DNA of 36,990 nt from Pseudomonadota bacterium. GTDB lineage: Bacteria > Myxococcota_A > UBA796 > SXON01. Position numbers and translations under genes: made by a program. The stretch's first letter is position 1, and each line of letters begins with the position of its first letter. Positions 30,335 to 36,990 of this stretch are shown here, in pieces. The stretch lies in assembly GCA_005776735.1 (NCBI GenBank), contig SXOM01000024.1, positions 1 to 36,990 of the forward strand. Reading direction: 5' to 3'. The notes beneath the pieces are model-generated. The model saw only the letters and a list, made by a program, of their open reading frames with translations. It did not search any database and had not been told where the DNA came from.

Positions 30335-31671
30335 CCCTCTGCTGGTTGGTCCTCGCCGCCTGCGACTCCGAAGACACCGGCGACACGGCCGGGCCGGACA
30401 GCGCCGACACCGCCGACTCTGGCGACGGCACGGTCACCGACCCGCTGTCGATGCCGGCCACCCCCACGCTCGACGCCGGCGACTTTCCCACCTCGGACAC
30501 CTGCGCCGAGTGCCATCCCGATCACGTCGCAGAGTGGGCGGTCTCCACGCACGCCTACGCGATCGTCGACCCCGTCTTCCAGGCCCTGGTCGGGCTGCGG
30601 CAGGGGCACGCCGACGGCCGCGAGGACCGCGTGTGCACGCAGTGCCACAGCGCCATCGGCGTACGCTCGGGCGAGATCGGCCCCGGCTTCTCGTTCTCGG
30701 CGCTGAGCCCGGTGGTGCAGGAGGGGGTCACCTGCGTCGCCTGCCACACCGTGACCGACGTCCAACGGCCCTACAACAGCGGCCACGTGCTCGACCCCGG
30801 GGCGCCGATGCAGGGGCCCATCGCCGACGCCGCGTCGACCACCGCACACCTGTCGGCCTACAGCGATCTCTTCGACGACGCCGAGCTCTGCGGGGGATGT
30901 CACGACGTGACCGAGCCGACCGGCCTCGAGCTCGAGCGGCCCTACGCCGAGTGGTTGCAGTCCCCGTCCCAGGCCGAGGGCACCCCCTGCCAGGGGTGCC
31001 ACATGACGTCGACCCGGGGGCCGGCCGCGACGGGCGGCCCCGAGCGCGACCGTCACGACCACCGCTTCGTCGGCCTCGACAACCCCACCGGCGACCCCGA
31101 GCTGCAAGCGCGCGTGGAGGCCCTGCTCACCGACATCGCTGCCGTCGACCTGATCGTGCCCGCGTCGAGCCCTGTGGGCGAGCGGTTGGTGGTCACCGCC
31201 GACGTGCACAACCTCATCGACGGCCACAACCTGCCCACCGGCTCGACGTTCATTCGGGAGCTGTGGGTCGAGCTCCTGGTTGCCGACGACGCAGGCACGA
31301 TCGTCTACGCGTCGGGCACGCTCGGGGTGGAGGGCGACCTGCGCGGCTACTGGTCCCCGAGCGACCCGTACGGCGACCCCGACCTGGTCACCTTCGGGTC
31401 GGCGTTCGTCGACGCCTGGGGCGAGCCCACCCTGTTCCCGTGGCTCGCGTCCGAACACTGGAGCGCGGCCATTCCGCCGCAGTACCACCGCGCGGTGAGC
31501 TGGATGGTGCCCACCGACACGCTCGCCGAGGGCACCTACACCGTGTCCGCGCGGCTGCGCCTGCGACCGTTCCCGCCGTTCCTGCTCCGCGCGCTCGGCC
31601 AGAACGCGGCCGCCGACGCCCAGCCCATCTACGACCTCGCGAGCGCCGACGCCGTGGTGGAGCTGCGGTGA
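30331..31671 (+). CDS. Penta-heme c-type cytochrome lipoprotein (cytochrome c554-like)
   Basis: 446 residues. Signal MTLCWLVLAAC (Cys11) then the linker DSEDTGDTAGPDSADTAD. Five CxxCH motifs: C58-H62, C102-H106, C135-H139, C187-H191 and C220-H224, with distal His residues in STHAYAIVD and NSGHVLD fitting the cytochrome c554 (PF13435) family. The C-terminal half is beta-rich and has HNLPTGSTFIRELWVEL, a conserved stretch of extracellular multiheme proteins. Role inferred: electron transfer between the membrane side and an outer-surface partner, most likely the di-heme oxidoreductase just before it (ATGA overlap). Acceptor unknown. Confidence 0.85.
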   Translation: MTLCWLVLAACDSEDTGDTAGPDSADTADSGDGTVTDPLSMPATPTLDAGDFPTSDTCAECHPDHVAEWAVSTHAYAIVDPVFQALVGLRQGHADGREDRVCTQCHSAIGVRSGEIGPGFSFSALSPVVQEGVTCVACHTVTDVQRPYNSGHVLDPGAPMQGPIADAASTTAHLSAYSDLFDDAELCGGCHDVTEPTGLELERPYAEWLQSPSQAEGTPCQGCHMTSTRGPAATGGPERDRHDHRFVGLDNPTGDPELQARVEALLTDIAAVDLIVPASSPVGERLVVTADVHNLIDGHNLPTGSTFIRELWVELLVADDAGTIVYASGTLGVEGDLRGYWSPSDPYGDPDLVTFGSAFVDAWGEPTLFPWLASEHWSAAIPPQYHRAVSWMVPTDTLAEGTYTVSARLRLRPFPPFLLRALGQNAAADAQPIYDLASADAVVELR

Positions 31672-32303
31672 TCACCCTGGCGCTCTTGGGCTGTGCCGCC
31701 CCGCTCGGTCCCGCGCCGGGGGTGGCCACCGCCGATGGCTGCGTGCTCGCCGTCCACGTCGCCCGCGACGAGGAGGTGCCCGAAACCACCGCGTCGGAGC
31801 TGCTCGCGGCCCTGGTGGCCGCCGGCCCCACCCTGGACCTGCGGCTGGTCCCCGACGCGGGCACGGCGCGCACCTTCGACCTCGGCGACCCGCTCGCCGG
31901 CGACGCTCCCGACGCCCTGGCCGACGCCGTGACCGCCATCGCCACGCCCGTCCGGGACGGGGTCGAGCTGGTCGTGGTGCCCACGCTCGCGGCCCCCCAC
32001 ACGGTCGCCGCCCGCACGCTCGGGACCCTCCGCGGCGTGGCGCTGTCGCCCTGGGCACCCCCGCTGCCCGCCGGCCTGCGCGACCTGCCCCCGTGGACCC
32101 CGTCGGTCTTCGCGGCCGCCGCCGAGCTGCACGGCCGCCCCGACGCCGGCCGGGTGCTCGCCCACGAGCTCGGTCACGCCCTCGGGCTCGCGCACGATCC
32201 ACGTCCCGACAACCTGATGTACGGTGGGGGCGACGGCGCCGCCCTCGACGCGGTACAACGACAAACCGTCCGCACCACCGCCTGCCCCGAGCCACCCGCA
32301 TGA
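31668..32303 (+). CDS. Metzincin-type zinc metalloprotease lipoprotein
   Basis: 211 residues. Begins VITLALLGC, a lipobox (Cys9). The catalytic site is HELGHALGLAHD (His166, Glu167, His170, His176: HExxHxxGxxH) and the Met-turn follows in DNLMYGG (Met184), as in matrixins and related metzincins. About 150 residues precede it with a plain alpha/beta pattern. A Cys near the C-terminus (TTACPEPPA) may form a disulfide with Cys25. Family activity: zinc peptidase. GTGA overlap with the cytochrome and ATGA overlap with the next gene; it could process a protein of the same surface complex. Substrate unknown. Confidence 0.85.
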   Translation: MITLALLGCAAPLGPAPGVATADGCVLAVHVARDEEVPETTASELLAALVAAGPTLDLRLVPDAGTARTFDLGDPLAGDAPDALADAVTAIATPVRDGVELVVVPTLAAPHTVAARTLGTLRGVALSPWAPPLPAGLRDLPPWTPSVFAAAAELHGRPDAGRVLAHELGHALGLAHDPRPDNLMYGGGDGAALDAVQRQTVRTTACPEPPA

Positions 32304-32782
32304 TCACGCTCCTCCTGCTCCTCGGTTGCGAAGACGTCGAGGCCGCGTGCGCCGCGGCCGCGGTGGCCGGCCCGACGCTCACGCTGGGCACGGGCGAGTC
32401 GGCCTGGGAGGCCCTCGAGGCGGATCAGTCCGTCGGCTGGGACTACGGGACCCAGGGCGGCATGCACGTCTACGGCAGCCTCCAGGCCACCCACCTCGTG
32501 CAGCCGGCTTCGAACAACCTCGCCGATCCGGCCACCCCCCTGGTCGACTTCGTGCTCCTCGACGGCGACGTGGAGATCGCCGGCTTCCGCGAGCTGCCGC
32601 ACCACTTCACCGAGGGCCTGGACGGCTCGTTCCAGGTGCTCGGCGACCGCCTGGTGCTGTACGAAGAGGACGAAGGGTACCTGGACGGGCTCGCCGTCGT
32701 GATGCGCGCGCAGGTGACCGACCGGTGCGGCACCCCCGTGCAGGCCGAGCTGCCGCTGGTCCTGTCGGCGTCCGACGACTGA
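32300..32782 (+). CDS. Lipoprotein closing the redox operon, 160 aa
   Basis: Begins MITLLLLLGC (Cys10) then EDVEAACAAAAV, so a lipoprotein with a nearby second Cys. The mature part is beta-like with VDFVLLDGDVEIAGFRELP and RLVLYEEDEGYLDGLAVVMRAQ and a third Cys at DRCGTPVQAELPL. No family recognised. ATGA overlap with the metzincin gene makes it the last gene of the unit; a very strong hairpin follows the stop at 32782. Possibly a partner or target of the protease encoded just upstream. Confidence 0.65.
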   Translation: MITLLLLLGCEDVEAACAAAAVAGPTLTLGTGESAWEALEADQSVGWDYGTQGGMHVYGSLQATHLVQPASNNLADPATPLVDFVLLDGDVEIAGFRELPHHFTEGLDGSFQVLGDRLVLYEEDEGYLDGLAVVMRAQVTDRCGTPVQAELPLVLSASDD

Positions 32783-32794
32783 CCCACCCCTCGG

Positions 32795-32890
32795 GGCGCC
32801 GCGACGCGACCGTCCCGAAGGCGGCAACCTCGCCCCGCGGCGCGCGGCGCCGGGCGGCCCCGGCCGCCTTCGGGACGGTCGCGCGGCGCC
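32795..32890. terminator. Long perfect-stem hairpin after the redox operon
   Basis: Arms 32806-32824 and 32864-32882 pair over 19 bases (GCGACCGTCCCGAAGGCGG with its exact complement); after a 3-base bulge the outer GGCGCCGC (32795-32802) pairs with GCGGCGCC (32883-32890). Total 27 base pairs, about 39-base loop. It shares CTTCGGGACGG with the hairpin at 20223, so it may be a recurring terminator-like element. Confidence 0.6.
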
Positions 32891-32914
32891 GCCCACAAGC
32901 CCGGGATTCGGTGC

Positions 32915-32920
32915 TATCCT
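32915..32920 (+). promoter_or_regulatory. -10-like element, leaderless start
   Basis: GCTATCCT with TATCCT at 32915-32920, six bases before GTG 32927. Same arrangement as at 18754. Confidence 0.5.
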
Positions 32921-32926
32921 CGGCAG

Positions 32927-33706
32927 GTGCCCAAGACCCACCTCGGCCTGATGCTGGTGCTGTGCGCGGCGTGTGCGGACGTGGAGGCCGAGGTTGCGCC
33001 TCCCACGATCGAATCGCAGTCGCTCCTGGCGCTCCAACACTTCTACGAAGACGATGCGGGCGAGCAGATCGCGGTCCTGCGCGAGCTGGTCGACGCCGAG
33101 GTGAGCGACACGCCGCACGGCTTCTACTTCGACGCCCTCTCGGCCGAGGACGTGGAGATGTTCGAGCACTCCGACGCCGCGATCTGGGAACACACCACCG
33201 GCTGCGGCGTGCTCGCGAAGATGGCCGGCGAGCTGTCCCAGTACGCGGCGGTCGTCCCCGAGGAGGACCAGAGCTTCCCCGACCCGGGCTACGAGACGTG
33301 GACCCGCGAGATCACCGGGGGTAACGCCGATGCGTTCCTGGACGGCGACGGCCTCGACACCTGGAACGAGGTGGTGAAGGCGGAGATCGGCTTCGCCGTG
33401 GATTACGGGATGCACAAGGACTATCGCTGGCACGACGGGGTGTTGGCGCAGCTGAGCCTGGTCCCCGAGGGCGTGATGCCGGCGGACGCGTTCAGCACCG
33501 AGCTGGTCGTCGGGTTCACCATCGAGCTGTGGTACGAGCTGGACGGCACGATGATCTGGTACAACGCGTCGTGGACCGAGATCGAGAGCCCGATCGACGA
33601 GGACAACGTCGAGATCGAGGGGTGGCTCGACCTGCTCATCGACGGCACCCTGGACTACTACTGGGGCACCCAGGAGCACGCGACCGGCATTCCGCGGCCG
33701 GAGTGA
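32927..33706 (+). CDS. Hypothetical secreted or lipid-anchored protein, 259 aa
   Basis: GTG start at 32927, six bases after a -10-like hexamer. The N-terminus VPKTHLGLMLVLCAAC has a basic residue and a hydrophobic run ending in a Cys pair (13 and 16), so export and probably lipidation at Cys16. The mature protein is very acidic, with Trp/Tyr-rich segments (GFYFDALSAEDVEMFEH, GTLDYYWGTQEH, GMHKDYRWHDGV, IELWYELDGTMIWYN). No family recognised. It stands alone between the redox operon and repeat DNA, in the same direction but with its own promoter, after a strong hairpin. Confidence 0.65.
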   Translation: MPKTHLGLMLVLCAACADVEAEVAPPTIESQSLLALQHFYEDDAGEQIAVLRELVDAEVSDTPHGFYFDALSAEDVEMFEHSDAAIWEHTTGCGVLAKMAGELSQYAAVVPEEDQSFPDPGYETWTREITGGNADAFLDGDGLDTWNEVVKAEIGFAVDYGMHKDYRWHDGVLAQLSLVPEGVMPADAFSTELVVGFTIELWYELDGTMIWYNASWTEIESPIDEDNVEIEGWLDLLIDGTLDYYWGTQEHATGIPRPE

Positions 33707-33719
33707 ACTTCGAGCGGGG

Positions 33720-34036
33720 CCGGGCAAGACGCGGCGACCCGGGGCGCGGGTCGGCGTCCTCGGGTGGGGGCAGACGCACGGCGCGACGTTCTGCAGAACG
33801 AAGTCACCGCCGGGTCCTGCCGGGCCGGGCGAAATTGGCGCTCGCTCCGCCGCGGATTCGCAAGCGAACCCGCGCTACGCTCGGCCAATTCCACCCGACC
33901 CGTCACCCGCCGCGTCACCGAACCGGCCAACGCGGGGAGGCGTCTGGCACAACGGGGGGACGCCGAACCGCGAGGGTCTGGCTGCACCGGCCCAAGGTCG
34001 GTGGGCGTGGTGATGTCGAACTTCGAGCAGTATTTT
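33720..34036 (+). repeat. Dispersed repeat, full copy 2
   Basis: Matches the reverse complement of 18422-18728 from CCGGGCAAGACGCGGCG at the left through GAAATTGGCGCTCGCTCCGC and TTCCACCCGACCCGTCACCC to the GAACTTCGAG end. The same GAACTTCGAG also lies just outside the left end (33714-33723). It contains a 58-base palindrome at 33833-33890. Confidence 0.8.
33833..33890. other. Palindromic hairpin inside repeat copy 2
   Basis: Inner arms GCGGATTCGC (33852-33861) and GCGAACCCGC (33864-33873) pair with one A-C mismatch (a G-U pair if read from the other strand). Outer arms AATTGGC (33833-33839) and GCCAATT (33884-33890) pair. Total length equals that in copy 1. Confidence 0.75.
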
Positions 34037-34166
34037 GGTGAGCGTGGCGACGGCGGTGAACCGGCCGACGGCGGGGATGCGACAGGAGGGGGGGCTGCAC
34101 CGGCCCAAGGTCGGTGGGCGTGGTGATGTCGAACTTCGAGCGGTTTGGTGAGCGTGGCGACGGCGG
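33920..34166 (+). repeat. Partial tandem duplication of the repeat's right part
   Basis: Unit 1 (33920-34056) and unit 2 (34058-34166) both start GAACCGGCC and share a 74-77 base block (33980-34056 and 34093-34166) including GGTCGGTGGGCGTGGTGATG and GAACTTCGAG. Unit 2 lacks about 25 bases in the left part and three bases near its right end. Confidence 0.8.
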
Positions 34167-34179
34167 GGGCGGGGGCGGG

Positions 34180-35790
34180 TCAGAGGGTCGAGAACGCCGC
34201 CGAGAGGAGGAAGATCGCCCCGGGGGCGCCCGGCGTGCCGGCGGCGGCGGTGTCGGGCCACGCCTGGTCCGCGCCCACGAGCAGGTCGAGCACCCCGTCG
34301 CCGTCGAGGTCGGCCGCGCGGGCGAGGCCCTGCTGGCCGCCGGGGAGCGCGCCGACCCAACGGGCGGCGGCGTGGTCGGGGTTCTGCACGCCCCAGAGCG
34401 GGCCGGGAAACAGGTAGGTGGCGCCGGCCTGATCGGGGCCGGCGCCCAGGCCGGCCGTCCCCTCCAGCGGCGCGCTGACGAACACGTCGTCGCGGGCGTC
34501 GCCGTCCACGTCGACCTCGCCCGACCACGCCGAACCGAAGGTGGTGGTCAGCGTGTCGCCCAGGCCGCCGATGAGCCGTACGTCGGCGTCGTTGGGGTAG
34601 TGGGTTCCGGCGATCGGCCCGCGGAAGAGCAAGAACTCCCCCGCCCCCGCGCCGAGGAACGCACCCAGGTCGTCATAGCCGTCGCCGTCCACGTCACCGG
34701 CGCGCCCGCCGCTCTGGATGCGCGCCGTGCCGATGAGCGACACGATGCGCAGGTCGGCGTCGTCGATCGTCGACACGCCGGCGAGGTCGCCGGTGAAGCC
34801 GAAGAGGCCCCCGTTGGAGGTGTCGGGGCCGCCGTCGGCACCGAGCTCGTCGGGGCGGTAGCCGGGCGCGTCGAGCAACGCGTCCGCGAGGCCGTCGCCG
34901 TCGAGGTCGGGCGCCCCACCGAAGTCCGAGAGCCCGAGCGCGTCGCCGGACGCGGCGCCGTGGATCGTGGCGACCGCGAGCGCAGCCGCGTCGCCGGGCG
35001 CCGGCGTGCCGACGAACAGGAAGACCGCGCCGCGGTCGGCGTCGAAGCCCGCGTACCCCGGCGAAGCGAGGAGCCACTCGCCCCGACCGTCGCCCTCGCG
35101 ATCGCCAAGCGCCCGCACACCGCCGAACCGCTGCGGAACGGCGCTCGGATCCGGGGGGCCGCCCGGACCGCCGGACCCTTCGTCGGTCACCGTGAGGGCC
35201 ACCGCGGCGGCGGGCGCGGTGGCGTCGCGCAGATCGTCCAGGAGCCACACCTGGGCCGGGCCGTCGGTCGCCGCCACGGCGAGCTCGGCGTCGCCGTCGC
35301 CGTCGAGGTCGCCAGGGGTCCCCACCCGCAGGCCGGCCCCGTCGTCGGCCGCGAACCAGCCGCGCGCCTGGGTGGTGGGGTCGGCGGTGGTCGGCAGGGC
35401 CGTGACGAGCACGCGGCCCGACGCGGCACCTTCGCCCGCTTCGCCGAGCACCAGCTCCGCGAGCCCGTCGCCATCGAGGTCGGCGAGGACCACGTCGCGC
35501 CCGAGCGCGGCGCCCTCGGCCCCCGCGGCCCACCGGGCGCCGACGGTCAGCAGCGTGTCGCGCCGGGCCGGGCAGCCCCGACCGTCGCAGTCGCTGTCGA
35601 GGTCGTCGAGGCAGGACTCGGGGGCGGCGGGGTACACGTCGGGGTCGCCGTCGTCGCAATCGTCGCCCCCCACCTCGAACGCGTCGTGCCCGTCGTGGTC
35701 ACGGTCGTAGGCCAACGCACGATCTTCGTCGGTGACGATGCAGCCGGCGGCCAGGGAGAGCGTGAGGGGGAGGAGCTGGGCGCCGCGCAT
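34180..35790 (-). CDS. FG-GAP repeat lipoprotein with MopE-type metal-binding segment
   Basis: 536 residues. Signal MRGAQLLPLTLSLAAGC with lipobox LAAGC (Cys17). Next comes DHDGHDAFEVGGDDCDDGDP and DVYPAAPESCLDDLDSDCDG, the Asp/Cys-rich MopE-type putative metal-binding motif (PF11617). From about residue 80 onward there are FG-GAP/integrin-alpha-like units, each with a calcium-type DLDGDG or DVDGDG loop (for example VVLADLDGDGLAELVLGEAG, GTPGDLDGDGDAELAVAA, DLDGDGLADALLDAPGY, DVDGDGYDDLGAFLGAG, DLDGDGVLDLLVGAD). It would form a seven-bladed propeller on the cell surface. ATG at 35790 has CCGGAG upstream and a -10-like TACGAT 15 bases before the start. Divergent from the kinase gene. Confidence 0.85.
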   Translation of the reverse strand: MRGAQLLPLTLSLAAGCIVTDEDRALAYDRDHDGHDAFEVGGDDCDDGDPDVYPAAPESCLDDLDSDCDGRGCPARRDTLLTVGARWAAGAEGAALGRDVVLADLDGDGLAELVLGEAGEGAASGRVLVTALPTTADPTTQARGWFAADDGAGLRVGTPGDLDGDGDAELAVAATDGPAQVWLLDDLRDATAPAAAVALTVTDEGSGGPGGPPDPSAVPQRFGGVRALGDREGDGRGEWLLASPGYAGFDADRGAVFLFVGTPAPGDAAALAVATIHGAASGDALGLSDFGGAPDLDGDGLADALLDAPGYRPDELGADGGPDTSNGGLFGFTGDLAGVSTIDDADLRIVSLIGTARIQSGGRAGDVDGDGYDDLGAFLGAGAGEFLLFRGPIAGTHYPNDADVRLIGGLGDTLTTTFGSAWSGEVDVDGDARDDVFVSAPLEGTAGLGAGPDQAGATYLFPGPLWGVQNPDHAAARWVGALPGGQQGLARAADLDGDGVLDLLVGADQAWPDTAAAGTPGAPGAIFLLSAAFSTL

Positions 35791-35805
35791 GGCACTCCGG
35801 AGGGG

Positions 35806-35824
35806 ATCGTACCGCCCCTACGAT
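35806..35824. promoter_or_regulatory. Inverted repeat between FG-GAP lipoprotein and kinase genes
   Basis: ATCGTA (35806-35811), 7-base spacer, TACGAT (35819-35824). On the minus strand the left arm reads TACGAT, 15 bases before ATG 35790, and can serve as its -10. The dyad could be an operator or two facing -10 elements. Confidence 0.35.
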
Positions 35825-35852
35825 ATCGGGCGGGCGCGCGGGCCACATCTGC

Positions 35853-35858
35853 TACGCT
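35853..35858 (+). promoter_or_regulatory. -10-like element before the kinase gene
   Basis: GCTACGCT with TACGCT at 35853-35858, eight bases before ATG 35867. Fits the leaderless pattern seen at three other genes in the window. Confidence 0.4.
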
Positions 35859-35866
35859 GGCCGCGG

Positions 35867-36990
35867 ATGGACCGGACCCTGCTCCAGCGCGCCCAGCACG
35901 TCTTCGAGGCGGTGTGTGAGCTCGGCCCCGACGCGCAGCCCGCCGCGGTGCGCGCGGCGTGCGGCGACGACGCCGCGTTGCGCGCCGTCGTCGAGGACTT
36001 GCTGTCCCACGACGTCGCCGACACGGGCGAAGGCCTCGTGGGGGAAGCGGTCGCCGACGCACAGCGCCGGATCGTGGCCGGGCCGACGCCGCTCGAGCCG
36101 GGGGTGGTGGTGGAGCGGTTCGTGGTCGAACGGATGTTGGGACGGGGGGGCACGGCGCAGGTGTGGCAGGTTCGCCACCAACAGCTCGGCACTGCCTACG
36201 CCCTGAAGGTGCTCACGTGGGACACCCCGGCCGTACACCGGCGGGTCATGCGCGAAGCCCGGAGCCAGGCGCGCCTGGACCACCCGAACCTCGTCCCGGT
36301 GCTCGACCTGGTGCCGGTCAACGGCACCCCCGCGCTCTTGATGCCGTTGGTCCGGGGGCCCACCCTCGAGGCGGTGCTGGCGGAAGCCCGGCCGAGCGTG
36401 CACGAGGCGGTCGGCCTGGTCCGGGCCATCGCCGAGGCCGTCGCCTACGCACACGCCCAGGGCCTGTGCCACCGCGATCTGAAGCCCGCCAACGTGCTCC
36501 TGGAGCGGTCCGGGGGGCGGGTGGTGCCCCGCGTGGTCGACTTCGGCCTGGTCCGCGACACCCGCGAGTCGACGCTCACGCTGCCCGGCGTGGTGCTCGG
36601 CACCCCGAGCTACGCCGCGCCCGAGCAGCTCGCGGCCCAACGTTCGGACCACCGCGCGGACCTGTGGGCGCTCGGCGTGCTGCTGTACGAGCTGCTCGTG
36701 GGCCGGCGGCCGTTCCCCGGGCCGTCGCTGGAGCGGGTGCTCGCGGCGCAGGAGCGGGGGCCAGACCTGGAGGGGGTACCGGTCGCGCTCCGCGACCTCG
36801 TCCGCACGCTGCTCGTCGTCGATCCGGACGCACGCCTGGGCGACGCCGCAGAGCTCGTGCGGCGCCTCCCCGAGGTGCCGCCCCTCGGGGCGGAGGGGCC
36901 CCTGGGCCGGGTCCTCGCCGCGTGGGAAGCCGACGACCCGCAGGCGGCGACGGGCCCGCGTGAGGGGGTCTCCGCGGCGGCCGTCGCGCC
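35867..36990 (+). CDS. Hanks-type serine/threonine protein kinase (partial, cut by window end)
   Basis: First 374 residues are present; the 3' end lies outside the window. Residues 1-80 form a helical N-terminal region rich in Ala and Asp (a pre-kinase segment often seen in myxobacterial kinases: AACGDDAALRAVVEDLL). The kinase domain has the Gly loop GRGGTAQVW (92-100), Lys114 in AYALKVL, Glu130 of helix C, HRDLKPANVLL (catalytic Asp204, Lys206, Asn209), DFGLV (225-229) and GTPSYAAPEQL. All catalytic residues are intact, so it should be active. No membrane helix is seen in the visible part. Targets unknown; it is divergent from the FG-GAP lipoprotein gene with a small inverted repeat between. 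Confidence 0.9.
   Translation, partial: MDRTLLQRAQHVFEAVCELGPDAQPAAVRAACGDDAALRAVVEDLLSHDVADTGEGLVGEAVADAQRRIVAGPTPLEPGVVVERFVVERMLGRGGTAQVWQVRHQQLGTAYALKVLTWDTPAVHRRVMREARSQARLDHPNLVPVLDLVPVNGTPALLMPLVRGPTLEAVLAEARPSVHEAVGLVRAIAEAVAYAHAQGLCHRDLKPANVLLERSGGRVVPRVVDFGLVRDTRESTLTLPGVVLGTPSYAAPEQLAAQRSDHRADLWALGVLLYELLVGRRPFPGPSLERVLAAQERGPDLEGVPVALRDLVRTLLVVDPDARLGDAAELVRRLPEVPPLGAEGPLGRVLAAWEADDPQAATGPREGVSAAAVA

Larger units (their letters stand above)
33707..34179. other. 473-base intergenic region filled by repeat DNA
   Basis: No gene supported. Holds full repeat copy 2 and its partial tandem duplication (33720-34166), ending just before the stop of the convergent FG-GAP gene. Short ORFs here are shared between repeat copies through nucleotide identity and are not treated as genes. 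Confidence 0.6.

Noticed and set aside
33764..34126. Peptide MSNFEQYFGERGDGG shared by ORFs in the tandem repeat units
   Set aside because: The resemblance follows from near-identical DNA; repeat copy 1 does not keep the frame, and no ribosome site is seen.
34114..35919. Long plus-strand ORF opposite the FG-GAP lipoprotein
   Set aside because: Val/Gly/Arg-rich shadow; the minus strand has clear DLDGDG repeats, a lipobox and a ribosome site.

Overview
The window is very GC-rich (roughly 70% or more by eye), with dense genes, many GTG starts and almost no AT-rich spacers. Two DUF2330 proteins end in MYXO-CTERM-like tails, many short lipoproteins carry Asp/Thr-rich 'DTGDT' linkers, and there is a MopE-type metal-binding/FG-GAP protein and a Hanks-type Ser/Thr kinase. 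Together these point to a Myxococcota-like (former Deltaproteobacteria) chromosome. No tRNA, rRNA, CRISPR array, integrase or transposase was recognised.

Layout. 1-1222 (-): 5' part of a Pro/Ala-rich hypothetical gene. 1315-6271 (+): a small conserved-looking protein, then a polysaccharide mini-cluster (MviN/MurJ-like flippase, O-antigen ligase-like protein, GT4 glycosyltransferase) and an EamA permease. 6355-9696 (+): a tightly overlapped operon of ECF sigma factor, zinc-type anti-sigma factor with a DUF4384-like sensor, an exported caspase-like protease with a beta-rich C-terminus, and a lipoprotein. 9700-14582 (-): a small envelope protein, two paralogous DUF2330 proteins with C-terminal sorting-like tails, and an outer-membrane beta-barrel protein. 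14646-18348 (-): a GldF/GldG/DUF4340 ABC export module with no ATPase gene beside it. 18766-20175 (+): a GT-C-like membrane protein. 20260-21897 (-): glycerol-3-phosphate dehydrogenase. 21953-22577 (+): a lipoprotein and a doubtful micro-ORF. 22581-26499 (-): deoC, deoB and a CASTOR/POLLUX-type channel protein. 26534-33706 (+): a membrane protein, then a five-gene overlapped operon (beta-propeller lipoprotein, tandem di-heme oxidoreductase, penta-heme cytochrome, metzincin protease, lipoprotein) and a separate lipoprotein. 34180-35790 (-): MopE/FG-GAP lipoprotein. 35867 to the right edge (+): Ser/Thr kinase, cut by the window end.

Within operons the stop and start codons nearly always overlap as GTGA or ATGA (twelve junctions), which suggests translational coupling and helped choose starts. 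Several transcription units start from a TA-rich -10-like hexamer only 5-8 bases before the start codon, which suggests leaderless mRNAs.

The candidates for something new are (i) the sigma/anti-sigma/caspase/lipoprotein operon; (ii) the lipoprotein redox operon built on a duplicated di-heme oxidoreductase; and (iii) a dispersed, non-coding repeat present in three forms (inverted copy at 18422-18728, copy with tandem duplication at 33720-34166, internally deleted copy at 13430-13497). The two full copies of (iii) keep a hairpin of the same size with paired base changes in the stem. All function statements rest on motif reading; no database search was run.
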